Shown piece by piece: positions 50,554 to 59,142 of a stretch of DNA of 64,000 nt (position 1 is the first letter of the stretch; the number at the start of each line of letters is the position of its first letter). The notes under the pieces were generated by a model. That model ran no database searches. It was not told where the DNA came from and saw only the letters and a program-made list of their open reading frames with translations. This DNA is from Lachnospiraceae bacterium (GTDB taxonomy: Bacteria > Bacillota_A > Clostridia > Lachnospirales > Lachnospiraceae): positions 1 through 64,000 of the forward strand of contig JAFOYH010000020.1 of assembly GCA_017391465.1 (NCBI GenBank). The letters run 5' to 3'. The translations under genes were made by a program, and so were the position numbers.

Positions 50554-50823
50554 CTACCTCAAAACAAGACATAAATTTGCAACATAACTGGCAATCAAAT
50601 ATAAAATAATCGGTGAAATATCAATACCATGTATCTGAAAAACAGAATATCTAAGCATTTTACGTATTGGATTTAAAATAGGATCCATCACATTTGCCAT
50701 TGTGATTTGAAATTTAGATAAAAATTTTAACCAACCTACAACTGTGTAAATCAGAACAGCATACTGAACGACGATACAAAACCAATACACAAAACTAATT
50801 ATATATACATTCAAGGAATTCAC
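50554..50823 (-). CDS. ylmG: YggT/YlmG family membrane protein
   Basis: Small membrane protein of the division cluster, with an unclear role in membrane or FtsZ-ring organisation. The 89-residue product has two hydrophobic segments (about 8-30 and 67-88) separated by the conserved loop MDPILNPIRKMLRYSVF. It is 2 bases from sepF and 6 from ylmH, so translation is coupled. Confidence 0.92.
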   Translation of the reverse strand: MNSLNVYIISFVYWFCIVVQYAVLIYTVVGWLKFLSKFQITMANVMDPILNPIRKMLRYSVFQIHGIDISPIILYLIASYVANLCLVLR

Positions 50824-50825
50824 CC

Positions 50826-51422
50826 CTAAAAGTAATCATTAAATGATGGCATACGAATGCCTGAAGAAATCACTTCCTGAATATCCCCAGAGATTTCAAT
50901 ACTTTCCGGAGTTACGATAAAAATATAATTCGAGATTCTTTCAATCTTACCAGCCATAGCATAACAAGAACCACAAATAAAATCGATGATTCGCTGTGCC
51001 ACTTCAAGATCGATACCTTCTAAATTCACAACAGCGGCACGTCCTGTTAATAAAACATCACTAATCGATCTGGAATCTTCAAAAACCTGTGGACGTAATA
51101 CACATACCTCACCTCTTGAAGATACAGATTTTAATGGTACAATTTTACTTTTAGATTCTGTATAACGTTCAGAAGTCGTCTTGGATGGTTTAATAACAGT
51201 TTCTTTTTTTAATGGTTTTTTTACAAGAGACTTTGTTTCCTTTTTAGGTTCTGCAGTTTCTTTTTTGAAAATCTTTTTCTTAACCACAGGTGCAGGAATA
51301 TCATCTAATTCGTCATCATCGTCATAAGCATCATCATCGTCATAATCATCGTAGTCATCATAGTCATCATAATCATCTTTTAAACGGAACATATCAATAA
51401 ATTTTTCTAAACCTTTACCCAT
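50826..51422 (-). CDS. sepF: Cell division protein SepF
   Basis: Membrane-bound FtsZ-ring partner that polymerises into arcs. The 198-residue product has an N-terminal amphipathic membrane anchor (MGKGLEKFIDMFRL), a linker with a striking Asp/Tyr repeat (16-41, mostly DDY units), a basic stretch (about 45-95), and the SepF core (about 105-195: VLRPQVFEDSRSISDVLL, VVNLEGIDLEVAQRIIDFICGSCYAMAGKI). It is longer than the usual 150 residues because of the linker. TAGGAGA precedes the ATG. Confidence 0.95.
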   Translation of the reverse strand: MGKGLEKFIDMFRLKDDYDDYDDYDDYDDDDAYDDDDELDDIPAPVVKKKIFKKETAEPKKETKSLVKKPLKKETVIKPSKTTSERYTESKSKIVPLKSVSSRGEVCVLRPQVFEDSRSISDVLLTGRAAVVNLEGIDLEVAQRIIDFICGSCYAMAGKIERISNYIFIVTPESIEISGDIQEVISSGIRMPSFNDYF

Positions 51423-51447
51423 GAATAGTCTCCTAACTCAATATATT

Positions 51448-52140
51448 CTACTTCGTATAAATTCTTTCACCAAAAATGCCAGTACCCACACGTACCATCG
51501 TTGCACCCTCTTCAATGGCAATCTCATAATCACCTGTCATCCCCATTGAAAGAACACTCATAGTAACATTATCAATGTTTTTACAATTAATGTCAACCGC
51601 TAATTGTTTCAAATTTCTAAAATAAGGTCTGTTTTCCTCTGGATTATCTGTAAATGGAGCAACTGTCATAAGCCCTTTAATATGAACATTTTGAAGTGTT
51701 GAAACTTTTTTTATAAGATCAATCACTTCTTCTGTGTTTAAACCGAATTTCGAAGTTTCATCTGCAATATTGACTTCGATCAGGATATCTACATCAACAT
51801 TTTTCTTCATTGCCTCTTGATTAATCTGTTCTGCAAGACGGAGTGAATCCACAGAATGAATAAGTTTAACCTTATCAACAATATATTTAACCTTATTTCG
51901 CTGTAAATGACCTATCATATGCCAATTTAAAGGTTCTGATATGGTTTCAATTTTATCTGTTAATTCCTGGACCTTGTTTTCGCCATAGTCAATAATTCCT
52001 GTTTCCATCACTTCATAAATGGCAGATACAGGTTTTGTCTTGCTTACTGCAATTAAAGTGACATCTTCGCGTTTTCTTCCTGAACGATCACAAGCTGCCT
52101 GAATACGTTCTTCAACTTGTTTAATATTATCTTTAATCAT
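51448..52140 (-). CDS. ylmE: PLP homeostasis protein YggS/YlmE
   Basis: Binds pyridoxal phosphate and balances PLP and amino-acid pools; no enzyme activity is established. The 230-residue product has the PLP lysine in LIAVSKTKPVSAI (about 29-41) and the family segments HMIGHLQRNKVKYI and SMGMTGDYEIAIEEGATMVRVGTGIFGER. It lies 25 bases upstream of sepF in the division operon. Confidence 0.95.
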   Translation of the reverse strand: MIKDNIKQVEERIQAACDRSGRKREDVTLIAVSKTKPVSAIYEVMETGIIDYGENKVQELTDKIETISEPLNWHMIGHLQRNKVKYIVDKVKLIHSVDSLRLAEQINQEAMKKNVDVDILIEVNIADETSKFGLNTEEVIDLIKKVSTLQNVHIKGLMTVAPFTDNPEENRPYFRNLKQLAVDINCKNIDNVTMSVLSMGMTGDYEIAIEEGATMVRVGTGIFGERIYTK

Positions 52141-52153
52141 TTATATTCATCTC

Positions 52154-53512
52154 CTAATATACAATTTGATTTTCCGTAGTATTTTTACTATTTAGAACGA
52201 TATTATCGTAAAGTGCCACACTATAAGGAAGATTCTCCTGCACAATACAGTAATCATTATTTTTATGTAAAATATTTACAATTTCGAATTGAGTATAACC
52301 TTTGTTAACGTTATAAACGCCATCTAATTTACCGGTCGCACCGATTTGAAACCGATCATCTTTAGAACCTGAATTTAATTTGCCTATATAATCTCCAAGT
52401 TCAAAATCATCCATACTTACATAGAAATAAGAATCGTCCTGATAATAAATTCCATTTGTACGAAAATCTGCCACAAGTTCACCCTCTTCATTGACACGCT
52501 CACAATAAAAACCATATTCATATGAACGGTTATCTTCAATTAAATATTGAATAGGTATTTTATAAAAATCTTTCTGCAGCAACGAAGATGTTGGTATTTT
52601 TAAACCGGATGCTTTTTTAAAAATGATTTCAATATCAATATATCTTTCGGAAATGTATCGAACCATATAATCATTTAATGTCAAAACACCATATGAACCA
52701 TCGGATCCTTGAAAAATATAAAATTCAGCCGTTGTTTCTATATTATCTTTCGCAAATATAATGTCAACAAGTGAAACATTTGTAAGTTCATTCACTTGAG
52801 TATCGGACAATGGTATAACAATTTGCCATTTATGATCATGTACAAGTTTATAAACGGGTTGATCTTTTTCAATATATGTATATGGATCTACCTGTTTTTT
52901 CTCATGCGAACTATCATATAACACATTTTTATTTACATCTGAAACAGAGAGGTTTTCATATCCATCATAACTATAGGAAACAATTCCACTTGAAGGGGAA
53001 AGTACAATTTTTCCTTTGGATTGGCTTATTTCATAGTTTTTAATTGCATTATCACTGATCATCTCAGTTGATAAACTTTGTAATGAATAATTTAAAGAAT
53101 AAATCTGATTATATTGACTTTCATTAAAATTCTTTGAAAAAACAGTCACTTGGTCTCTCATATCACTATAATCTAATTGTGAATTGATAACAGATGTATC
53201 TTTCGTTTTATCCTCTATTGGCGGTTCAGAATTTAATAAATAAATCTTGCCTGAATCGGAAACTTTATCGCCTTCACCAACGTAGAAATTAATATAGCCA
53301 TTATCCGAAGCCGATATAATTTCTTCATCACGTATACAAATTCCTGTAAAAGAAGCACTATTTACAATCTGCCCCTGCTCTACACGACATACGGAAATGG
53401 TTTCTTTCATTAAATTAGTAACGATTGTAATTGTCAAATATATAAATATAATACCAAAAACAACAAAACCAATATTGATCTGAAACTTTGATTCTTTTGT
53501 ATGTTTTGTCAT
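52154..53512 (-). CDS. HlyD-like membrane-fusion/adaptor protein without a transporter
   Basis: The 452-residue product has one N-terminal membrane segment (about 12-33) and a large outside domain with barrel-sandwich features: VGEGDKVSDSGKIYLLN and a matching returning strand (GKIVLSPSSGIVSYSYDGY). Such adaptors normally join an inner pump to the outside, but no ABC or RND partner is near. It lies 13 bases upstream of ylmE in the division operon and is the second gene after the YhcC-like radical SAM gene. Its role may be in envelope or division-site assembly, which is inference. Confidence 0.72.
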   Translation of the reverse strand: MTKHTKESKFQINIGFVVFGIIFIYLTITIVTNLMKETISVCRVEQGQIVNSASFTGICIRDEEIISASDNGYINFYVGEGDKVSDSGKIYLLNSEPPIEDKTKDTSVINSQLDYSDMRDQVTVFSKNFNESQYNQIYSLNYSLQSLSTEMISDNAIKNYEISQSKGKIVLSPSSGIVSYSYDGYENLSVSDVNKNVLYDSSHEKKQVDPYTYIEKDQPVYKLVHDHKWQIVIPLSDTQVNELTNVSLVDIIFAKDNIETTAEFYIFQGSDGSYGVLTLNDYMVRYISERYIDIEIIFKKASGLKIPTSSLLQKDFYKIPIQYLIEDNRSYEYGFYCERVNEEGELVADFRTNGIYYQDDSYFYVSMDDFELGDYIGKLNSGSKDDRFQIGATGKLDGVYNVNKGYTQFEIVNILHKNNDYCIVQENLPYSVALYDNIVLNSKNTTENQIVY

Positions 53513-53524
53513 ACATTCATCTCC

Positions 53525-54490
53525 TTATTCGTTGTCCATATCATTTTCTAAAAGTTTTAATGCCGAACCATTGGAATAAAAACAATTTTTACCTTGAAAA
53601 CTTCCATATTGTTTCATATATTCCATAAATTCATCTTGAAGTTTCCACCAACTTGTATTCCAATTTGAAAAAACGGAATCTTTTTCAGGAATTCGACTAA
53701 ATAAACGTTCCACGGCAATATGGGCATCCAGATTTTCAATGAATAATCTTAATCGCTCAAAGTATTCTTCTTTTGAACAAATCTGTAGTTCACCTCGCAA
53801 ATATTGATCAGCCATATATGTGTCTTTTGCAATATATAAAGAATGTATTTTTACCAAATCATTCTTCATGATCGAAACAATGCGACTTGTTTCAATCACA
53901 TCGATATACATATCATACGGTAAATTTAGAATAACATGTGTACATAAAAAAAATCCATACGACTTTATTCGCATACATGCATCTAAATATTCAGACAAAC
54001 CATGACCTCTGTTAATCTTTTCTAAAGTATGATAATTTGCGCTTTGAAGTCCTAGTTCAATAGTAATGCCAACTTTGTATTGGTATGAAATCGCATGAAG
54101 TACATCTAAATAATCATCTCGAATACAATCTGGTCTCGTAGAAATTGCAATTTCTATAATTCCATCCATTTGTGCAGCTTCTTCAACATATAATGCAAAT
54201 TTTTCTATCGGCATAAATGTATTCGTGTAATTCTGAAAATAAGCAATGAATTTTTCTGCCTTATATTTTTTCTGGACGAATTGACGTGTCCTATTCAACT
54301 GTTCTGTAACAGATATATCTGAAGATAATGACTCAAATCCAGTGCCAACTTCTGAACAAAAAGTACATCCCTTACCTCCTAAACGATTGGGACATGTAAT
54401 GGCCAAATTCACTGGTAATTTATATACTTTAGCATTATAATGTTTTTTTAAATAATCCGAATATTTATAATAGATATTTTCATTAACCAT
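53525..54490 (-). CDS. TIGR01212-type radical SAM protein (YhcC family)
   Basis: Radical SAM enzyme of unknown substrate. The 321-residue product has the long-spaced cluster motif CPNRLGGKGCTFC (C-x8-C-x2-C, about 29-41), then FIAYFQNYTNTF, EIAISTRPDCI and GLQSANYHTLEKINRGH, all family marks. It is first in the minus-strand operon leading through the HlyD-like gene to divIVA, 12 bases apart. No promoter of consensus quality can be seen in the 144-base AT-rich gap to the DUF378 gene. Confidence 0.88.
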   Translation of the reverse strand: MVNENIYYKYSDYLKKHYNAKVYKLPVNLAITCPNRLGGKGCTFCSEVGTGFESLSSDISVTEQLNRTRQFVQKKYKAEKFIAYFQNYTNTFMPIEKFALYVEEAAQMDGIIEIAISTRPDCIRDDYLDVLHAISYQYKVGITIELGLQSANYHTLEKINRGHGLSEYLDACMRIKSYGFFLCTHVILNLPYDMYIDVIETSRIVSIMKNDLVKIHSLYIAKDTYMADQYLRGELQICSKEEYFERLRLFIENLDAHIAVERLFSRIPEKDSVFSNWNTSWWKLQDEFMEYMKQYGSFQGKNCFYSNGSALKLLENDMDNE

Positions 54491-54634
54491 AATTATTTAT
54501 TATATTACTTTTTATAGAATATTTAAAGACAAATTTAAAATAATTATAAAATAAAGCCATAAATAGATATGAATTTGTAGATGTATATTAAAAAAAAACA
54601 TGGATATACTATACCATATAGGAGGTGGAATACA

Positions 54635-54838
54635 TTGAAATATAATTGGCTTGACATTATTTCGTTAACATTAGTTATCGTAGGTGCACTCAATTGGGGA
54701 CTTATTGGTTTATTTAATTTTGACCTTGTTGCTGCTCTTTTTGGCAAAATGTCTATGCTTTCAAGAATTGTTTATAGTCTCGTAGGAATTGCAGGTTTAT
54801 ATGCGCTTTCTTTTTATATGAAATTCAGTGACAAATAA
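54635..54838 (+). CDS. DUF378 small membrane protein
   Basis: The 67-residue product has two membrane segments: LDIISLTLVIVGALNWGLIGLF (about 6-27), including the NWGL motif typical of DUF378, and IVYSLVGIAGLYALSFYM near the end. The function is unknown. I chose TTG 54635 because GGAGGTGG (54621-54628) lies 6 bases upstream; the longer ATG frame from 54581 has no ribosome site. It stands alone between two minus-strand operons, closed by a bidirectional terminator. Confidence 0.85.
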   Translation: MKYNWLDIISLTLVIVGALNWGLIGLFNFDLVAALFGKMSMLSRIVYSLVGIAGLYALSFYMKFSDK

Positions 54839-54843
54839 AAAAA

Positions 54844-54870
54844 GGCTCGAACTGTGGTTCGAGTCTTCTT
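54844..54870. terminator. Bidirectional terminator between DUF378 and P-loop genes
   Basis: GGCTCGAAC/GTTCGAGTC (54844-54852/54857-54865, loop TGTG), flanked by an A-run on the left and TTCTTTTA on the right, between convergent genes. Confidence 0.9.
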
Positions 54871-54876
54871 TTATTT

Positions 54877-55296
54877 TTATAAAGAGATAATAATGTTTTC
54901 TTTAAATTGATCAGGTAAGTGTTCAGCATCCACAGATATGCTAATTGTGAAATTAACATTAAATCTGGAAGAAATGTCACTTAATTTGGAAAGAACAAAT
55001 CCGATATATTCTTCTGTTACACAGGAAACAGTAATAAAGCTGTCTAAATACATAGATTCTAAATCATGATCCTGAGAAATAACACCAGAAATAAATCCTA
55101 AAAATGCATCATATGTATCTACTGGGAATTCGCTTAAATTGATTAATCGAATCTTGTTGCTAAGTTCATACATATGTTTATTATTTTTATCCAAGTAAAC
55201 AACATTACCGCTTGCTGTTTTAACCTCTTCGTTTGCTTTCTGGATTAAATATTTAGTTTTTCCTTTCCCTTTTAAACCTGCAATGATCTGTATCAT
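54877..55296 (-). CDS. Small P-loop protein of unknown function
   Basis: The 139-residue product starts MIQIIAGLKGKGKTKYLIQKANEEV with a Walker A motif GLKGKGKT, then VVYLDKNN and a hydrophobic core, but no recognisable Walker B/Q-loop of a known family. Similar small Clostridia proteins are sometimes labelled twitching-motility or ATPase without evidence. It is a single-gene unit with its own promoter and a bidirectional terminator. A nucleotide-binding regulator is possible; nothing more can be said. Confidence 0.7.
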   Translation of the reverse strand: MIQIIAGLKGKGKTKYLIQKANEEVKTASGNVVYLDKNNKHMYELSNKIRLINLSEFPVDTYDAFLGFISGVISQDHDLESMYLDSFITVSCVTEEYIGFVLSKLSDISSRFNVNFTISISVDAEHLPDQFKENIIISL

Positions 55297-55354
55297 TTTG
55301 ATCTCCTCCTCTATATGTCCATCGTCTTATTTTAGGAATAATAAGCTTATATAC

Positions 55355-55383
55355 ATTATAGTATAAGCTGACTGAAAATTCAA
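55355..55383 (-). promoter_or_regulatory. Promoter for the small P-loop gene
   Basis: On the minus strand TTGAAT (55383-55378) and a perfect TATAAT (55360-55355) with a 17-base spacer. An 8-bp inverted repeat AGCTTATA/TATAAGCT (55344-55351/55362-55369) surrounds the -10 box and could be an operator. Confidence 0.6.
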
Positions 55384-55386
55384 TCT

Positions 55387-56460
55387 CTATTTAGTAATTT
55401 TGTTCAATAGAGTATTCATTTCCGAATACAATATGTCATAATCATTGGCACCTAGAACTAATGAAATATAGCCTTGGTTTTGTTCATCAATGTCATATAA
55501 AATCAAACAACAACCAGCCTGATCAGTTGTTCCTGTTTTCCCACCAAGAACTCGAATATTTTCCGGATAATCGTAATCATCGGTAAAATATTGATTCGTC
55601 GTTTTATATGTTGCTTCAACAGGATCGCCGTCAATATTTGTATATTCGATTTCGCAGGAATTCTGACGTATTACTTCTTTGAATGGTTCATATTTTAAAC
55701 ATTCATTAAAAATCAAATAAAGATCATAGGCACTTGTATAGTGATCATTATCATGAAGACCACTTGGATTCATAAAATGTGTATCGACACATCCTAATCG
55801 TCGAGCTTCGCTATTCATCATATCCGAGAAACCTTCTATGCTTCCGCCCAGATAGACGGCAAGAGCGTTCGCAGCGTCGTTACCGCTATAGATCATAAGT
55901 CCTTTAAATAACTGATCAACAGTCAATTGATCTCCTACGTCAAAACCGCATAATTTAGCACCATATTCATATACTTCCATCTCTTCAGAAAAAACAACAA
56001 CATCCGAAAAATTGGCTTTTTGAAGAGTAATAAGTGCTGTCATGATTTTTGTGATGCTCGCTGGGTAAACTCGATCATAAACATTTTTACCATAGATATC
56101 TTGCATCGAATCGACTCCAGCCAGAAGCACTGAGTCCGAAGAAATGGCTTCATCACCGGACGCAGCAGTATTCGACGGTTCGTCGTCATCCATTAATTCA
56201 TCTGCATTTTCTATGATTTCGGATTCTTTGACAGTAGTTTCTTCGACAACAGTCTCCTCGACATTAATTGCAGCTTTTGGAAATACTACAAGATCTTCTG
56301 CAAAAAAATCATGATGATCTTCTTGATTCATTTTAATAATTAATCGTTTGTTTTCAAGTGCCGTATCCGTATAAGACTTAATCATTGGTGTTGTTTTTGA
56401 ACATCCTAAACATAATCCCATTATAAAAATGTTCAAAAGCAATATCTTTATTATTTTCAT
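55387..56460 (-). CDS. D-alanyl-D-alanine carboxypeptidase, lipoprotein form
   Basis: Trims pentapeptides of peptidoglycan (PBP5/DacA class). The 357-residue product has a lipoprotein signal (LCLGC, Cys20) instead of the C-terminal membrane helix usual in PBP5, an acidic Glu/Thr/Val-rich linker (about 60-100), and the catalytic domain with PASITKIMTAL (SxxK), YSGNDAAN (SxN) and GGKTGTTDQAG (KTG). The ATG at 56460 follows AAAGAGG by 9 bases; the longer frame overlaps mgsA. It ends the rod-shape operon. Confidence 0.88.
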   Translation of the reverse strand: MKIIKILLLNIFIMGLCLGCSKTTPMIKSYTDTALENKRLIIKMNQEDHHDFFAEDLVVFPKAAINVEETVVEETTVKESEIIENADELMDDDEPSNTAASGDEAISSDSVLLAGVDSMQDIYGKNVYDRVYPASITKIMTALITLQKANFSDVVVFSEEMEVYEYGAKLCGFDVGDQLTVDQLFKGLMIYSGNDAANALAVYLGGSIEGFSDMMNSEARRLGCVDTHFMNPSGLHDNDHYTSAYDLYLIFNECLKYEPFKEVIRQNSCEIEYTNIDGDPVEATYKTTNQYFTDDYDYPENIRVLGGKTGTTDQAGCCLILYDIDEQNQGYISLVLGANDYDILYSEMNTLLNKITK

Positions 56461-56480
56461 AATTATATTCCTCTTTATTG

Positions 56481-56873
56481 TCATTTATAGAGCTCACGCC
56501 AATCCAAATCACCACGATCTAAGGCTTTAATCAGTAATTCTGCAGTCGCAAGATTCGTTGCAAGTGGAATATTATGATTATCACATAAAAGAACTAATTT
56601 ATGAATATCTGTAACTCCGATTGACTGTGATGGATCACGTAAAAAAACAACTAAATCAATATCATTATTTTCAATCTGTGCTCCAATCTGTTGTTCCCCA
56701 CCTAAATCCCCGGCTAAGTATTTATGTACAGACAAATTTGTTACTTCTTCGATGAGTCTTCCTGTCGTACCAGTTGCATACAGATCATGTTTAGCCAGAA
56801 TACCTCGATAAGCAATACAGAAATTCTGCATAAGTTTTTTCTTACTTTCATTTGCGACAAAACCAATATTCAT
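56481..56873 (-). CDS. mgsA: Methylglyoxal synthase
   Basis: Converts dihydroxyacetone phosphate to methylglyoxal and phosphate, a bypass of lower glycolysis. The 130-residue product has ATGTTGRLIEE (phosphate-binding) and SVHKYLAGDLGGEQQIGAQI with the catalytic Asp, and FLRDPSQSIGVTDIHKLVLLCD. It lies 4 bases after rodA within the morphogenesis operon, a placement also seen in other Clostridia. Confidence 0.96.
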   Translation of the reverse strand: MNIGFVANESKKKLMQNFCIAYRGILAKHDLYATGTTGRLIEEVTNLSVHKYLAGDLGGEQQIGAQIENNDIDLVVFLRDPSQSIGVTDIHKLVLLCDNHNIPLATNLATAELLIKALDRGDLDWRELYK

Positions 56874-56877
56874 AACA

Positions 56878-58011
56878 TTATCTCCTGCCTTTCTGTAGAT
56901 CGATGTTTATAACAAGTCCAATTCCAACCATATTGGATAGTAATGAACTTAAACCATAACTGATAAATGGCAATGGCAATCCTGTATTTGGAAGTAAATT
57001 CGTAGCAACACCTATATTAACAAACGAATGAAATGCAATCATGGCTGCAACACCTGTTGCAATTAAACGTCCACTGAAATGTGAAGCATTACGTGCAACT
57101 TTTAAGCATTCAAATACAATAGCAGCTAAAAGCAAAATTGTGATACAACTTCCGATAAACCCTAATTCTTCACCAATTACCGAAAAAATAAAGTCCGTCT
57201 GCTGTTCCGAAATAAAATTGCCGCCTTTGACCGAAGTAAAAGTGTTATTATTATATCCTTTACCGGTAATCATTCCTGAACCAATAGCCATAACCGAATT
57301 ATATTGCTGATTAGCCGTCGTTTGTTGATATTCTGTCGGATTTAAGAATGCTAAAATACGATTCAACTGATAACCGCGTAATAAAATCTGAAACGGCTGT
57401 TGGATATACCAAACAAGAAAAGCAAGTGTTGGCACACCAAACATAAATACTCTGCCAATAAATTGGTAACTCAGACCACCACAAAAAATCATAACTACGA
57501 AAATAAATAAAAACACTAATGTTGTCGACATATTAGGTTCTCTAAAAACAAGATATACCGGAATCATATAAACGATACCAATAAAAATCAATATTTTCAA
57601 GCGACTGATCTGTTCTCGATACTCCATGATTAAATGCGTAAGTACCAAAATCATCATAATTTTTGCAAATTCACTTGGCTGAATCGTTCCAAAAGAACCT
57701 AATGAAAACCAACGTTTTGCACCATTTACTTCGACACCAAATATGAGTACAGCCACGAGCATGACTACAGCTGTAATATAAATTGCCCATTGAAATTTTA
57801 GAATAAACTGATAGTCAATAAATGATACGATAATCATAGCAATAAAGCCTACGATCATTCCAAGCAACTGCTTTCTTGCATATCCATTTGCAGCACTTTC
57901 AATAACTATAAGTCCAAAAGATGTAGAAAGTATAATTAGCAGAATTAAACGCCAATTATATTTTTTTAAATTGTAATTTAAAAATCGAAAACGATCTTCA
58001 TATAAATTCAT
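56878..58011 (-). CDS. rodA: Rod-shape SEDS glycosyltransferase RodA
   Basis: Polymerises lipid II during elongation together with PBP2. The 377-residue product has about ten membrane segments and SEDS motifs: WFSLGSFGTIQPSEFAKI (about 106-123) and the C-terminal NTGLPLPFISYGLSSLLSNM. Its A of ATG is the last base of the minE stop (1-base overlap). Location in the mre-mrdA-min cluster argues for RodA rather than FtsW or SpoVE. Confidence 0.93.
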   Translation of the reverse strand: MNLYEDRFRFLNYNLKKYNWRLILLIILSTSFGLIVIESAANGYARKQLLGMIVGFIAMIIVSFIDYQFILKFQWAIYITAVVMLVAVLIFGVEVNGAKRWFSLGSFGTIQPSEFAKIMMILVLTHLIMEYREQISRLKILIFIGIVYMIPVYLVFREPNMSTTLVFLFIFVVMIFCGGLSYQFIGRVFMFGVPTLAFLVWYIQQPFQILLRGYQLNRILAFLNPTEYQQTTANQQYNSVMAIGSGMITGKGYNNNTFTSVKGGNFISEQQTDFIFSVIGEELGFIGSCITILLLAAIVFECLKVARNASHFSGRLIATGVAAMIAFHSFVNIGVATNLLPNTGLPLPFISYGLSSLLSNMVGIGLVINIDLQKGRR

Positions 58012-58289
58012 TAATAAATCACCTTATTTATTTCTCTAAAAGGTATTGTTGCTATTAAATACATTTTAGAGTTTAATTCGTTTTTTGACGATTCAGGCAT
58101 AAAATCCAATGAAATCTCATGAGATTCAACATCCATATATTTAGAAAGTGTCTGCCCAATATCTCCTTTTATCGCATTGACTAAATCACTTGAACAATCT
58201 GCACGATCTGAAAGCAAAATATTTTGGATACGCTTTTTTGCAATAGAAGCAGATTTTTTCTTTTTAGATAATCGTGAGAAAAAAAACAT
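58011..58289 (-). CDS. minE: Cell division topological specificity factor MinE
   Basis: Drives MinD off the membrane and sets the division-site pattern. The 92-residue product is full length: an N-terminal anchor (MFFFSRLSKKKKSAS), the MinD-stimulating helix (KKRIQNILLSDRADCSSDLVNAIKGDI) and the dimer core (SKYMDVESHEISLDF). It lies 8 bases after minD and overlaps rodA by 1 base. Confidence 0.92.
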   Translation of the reverse strand: MFFFSRLSKKKKSASIAKKRIQNILLSDRADCSSDLVNAIKGDIGQTLSKYMDVESHEISLDFMPESSKNELNSKMYLIATIPFREINKVIY

Positions 58290-58297
58290 ATTCTCAC

Positions 58298-59089
58298 CTA
58301 CCCTCTCACAAGGAAATATACTATTTTTTGAAACAAGTTCTTCTGATAATAATCAGATAAAAAAGGAACATGTTTCCCTAATAATCTAAGACAGATATTT
58401 CGATACGCCTGTCCTGCCATTGTATGTTTACCAACAAGTGGTTCCCCCTGATTTGTAGAAACAACAACATTTTCATCATCAGGAACTGCACCAATCAAAT
58501 TAACAGATAAAATATCCATAATATCATCTAAAGACATCATTTCTCCATGACGAATCATATCGAAACGCATACGATTAACAATAAGATCCATTTTTCGAAT
58601 CTGACTGCCTGAAAGTAAACCAATGATTCGATCTGCATCACGTATTGCAGCAACTTCCGGTGTTGTAACAATCAATGCACGATCTGCACCTGCAACCGCA
58701 TTTTGAAATCCCTGCTCAATACCTGCTGGGCAATCAAGAATTACATAATCAAAATCTTCTCTTAATTGTTCAACAAGTTTCTTCATTTGTTCAGGTGAAA
58801 CACTGGATTTATCTCTTGTTTGTGCCGAAGGCAACAGATAGAGTTCAGGATAGTGTTTGTCACGAATTAGTGCCTGCTTTAAGCGGCATGTTCCTTCAAT
58901 CACATCAACAAGGTTATAAATAATCCGATTCTCGAGTCCCAAGACAACATCAAGATTTCTCAAACCAATATCTGTATCTACCAAGACAACACGTTTATCC
59001 ATTTGAGCCAGGCCCATTCCAATGTTTGCAGTCGTTGTCGTTTTACCAACGCCACCTTTACCTGAAGTAATGACAATAACTTCGCTCAT
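58298..59089 (-). CDS. minD: Septum site-determining ATPase MinD
   Basis: ParA-type ATPase that carries MinC to the membrane. The 263-residue product has the deviant Walker A SGKGGVGKTTTTANIG (about 8-23), VDTDIGLRNLDVVLGLENR, Walker B YVILDCPAGIE, and a C-terminal amphipathic membrane helix (KNLFQKIVYFLVRG). GGAGGG precedes the ATG. minC is not next to it: only 53 bases separate mrdA from minD. Confidence 0.96.
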   Translation of the reverse strand: MSEVIVITSGKGGVGKTTTTANIGMGLAQMDKRVVLVDTDIGLRNLDVVLGLENRIIYNLVDVIEGTCRLKQALIRDKHYPELYLLPSAQTRDKSSVSPEQMKKLVEQLREDFDYVILDCPAGIEQGFQNAVAGADRALIVTTPEVAAIRDADRIIGLLSGSQIRKMDLIVNRMRFDMIRHGEMMSLDDIMDILSVNLIGAVPDDENVVVSTNQGEPLVGKHTMAGQAYRNICLRLLGKHVPFLSDYYQKNLFQKIVYFLVRG

Positions 59090-59142
59090 ACGATTCCCTC
59101 CAATGATATCCTTTATATATTTATCATTGGTAATTAAAACAT

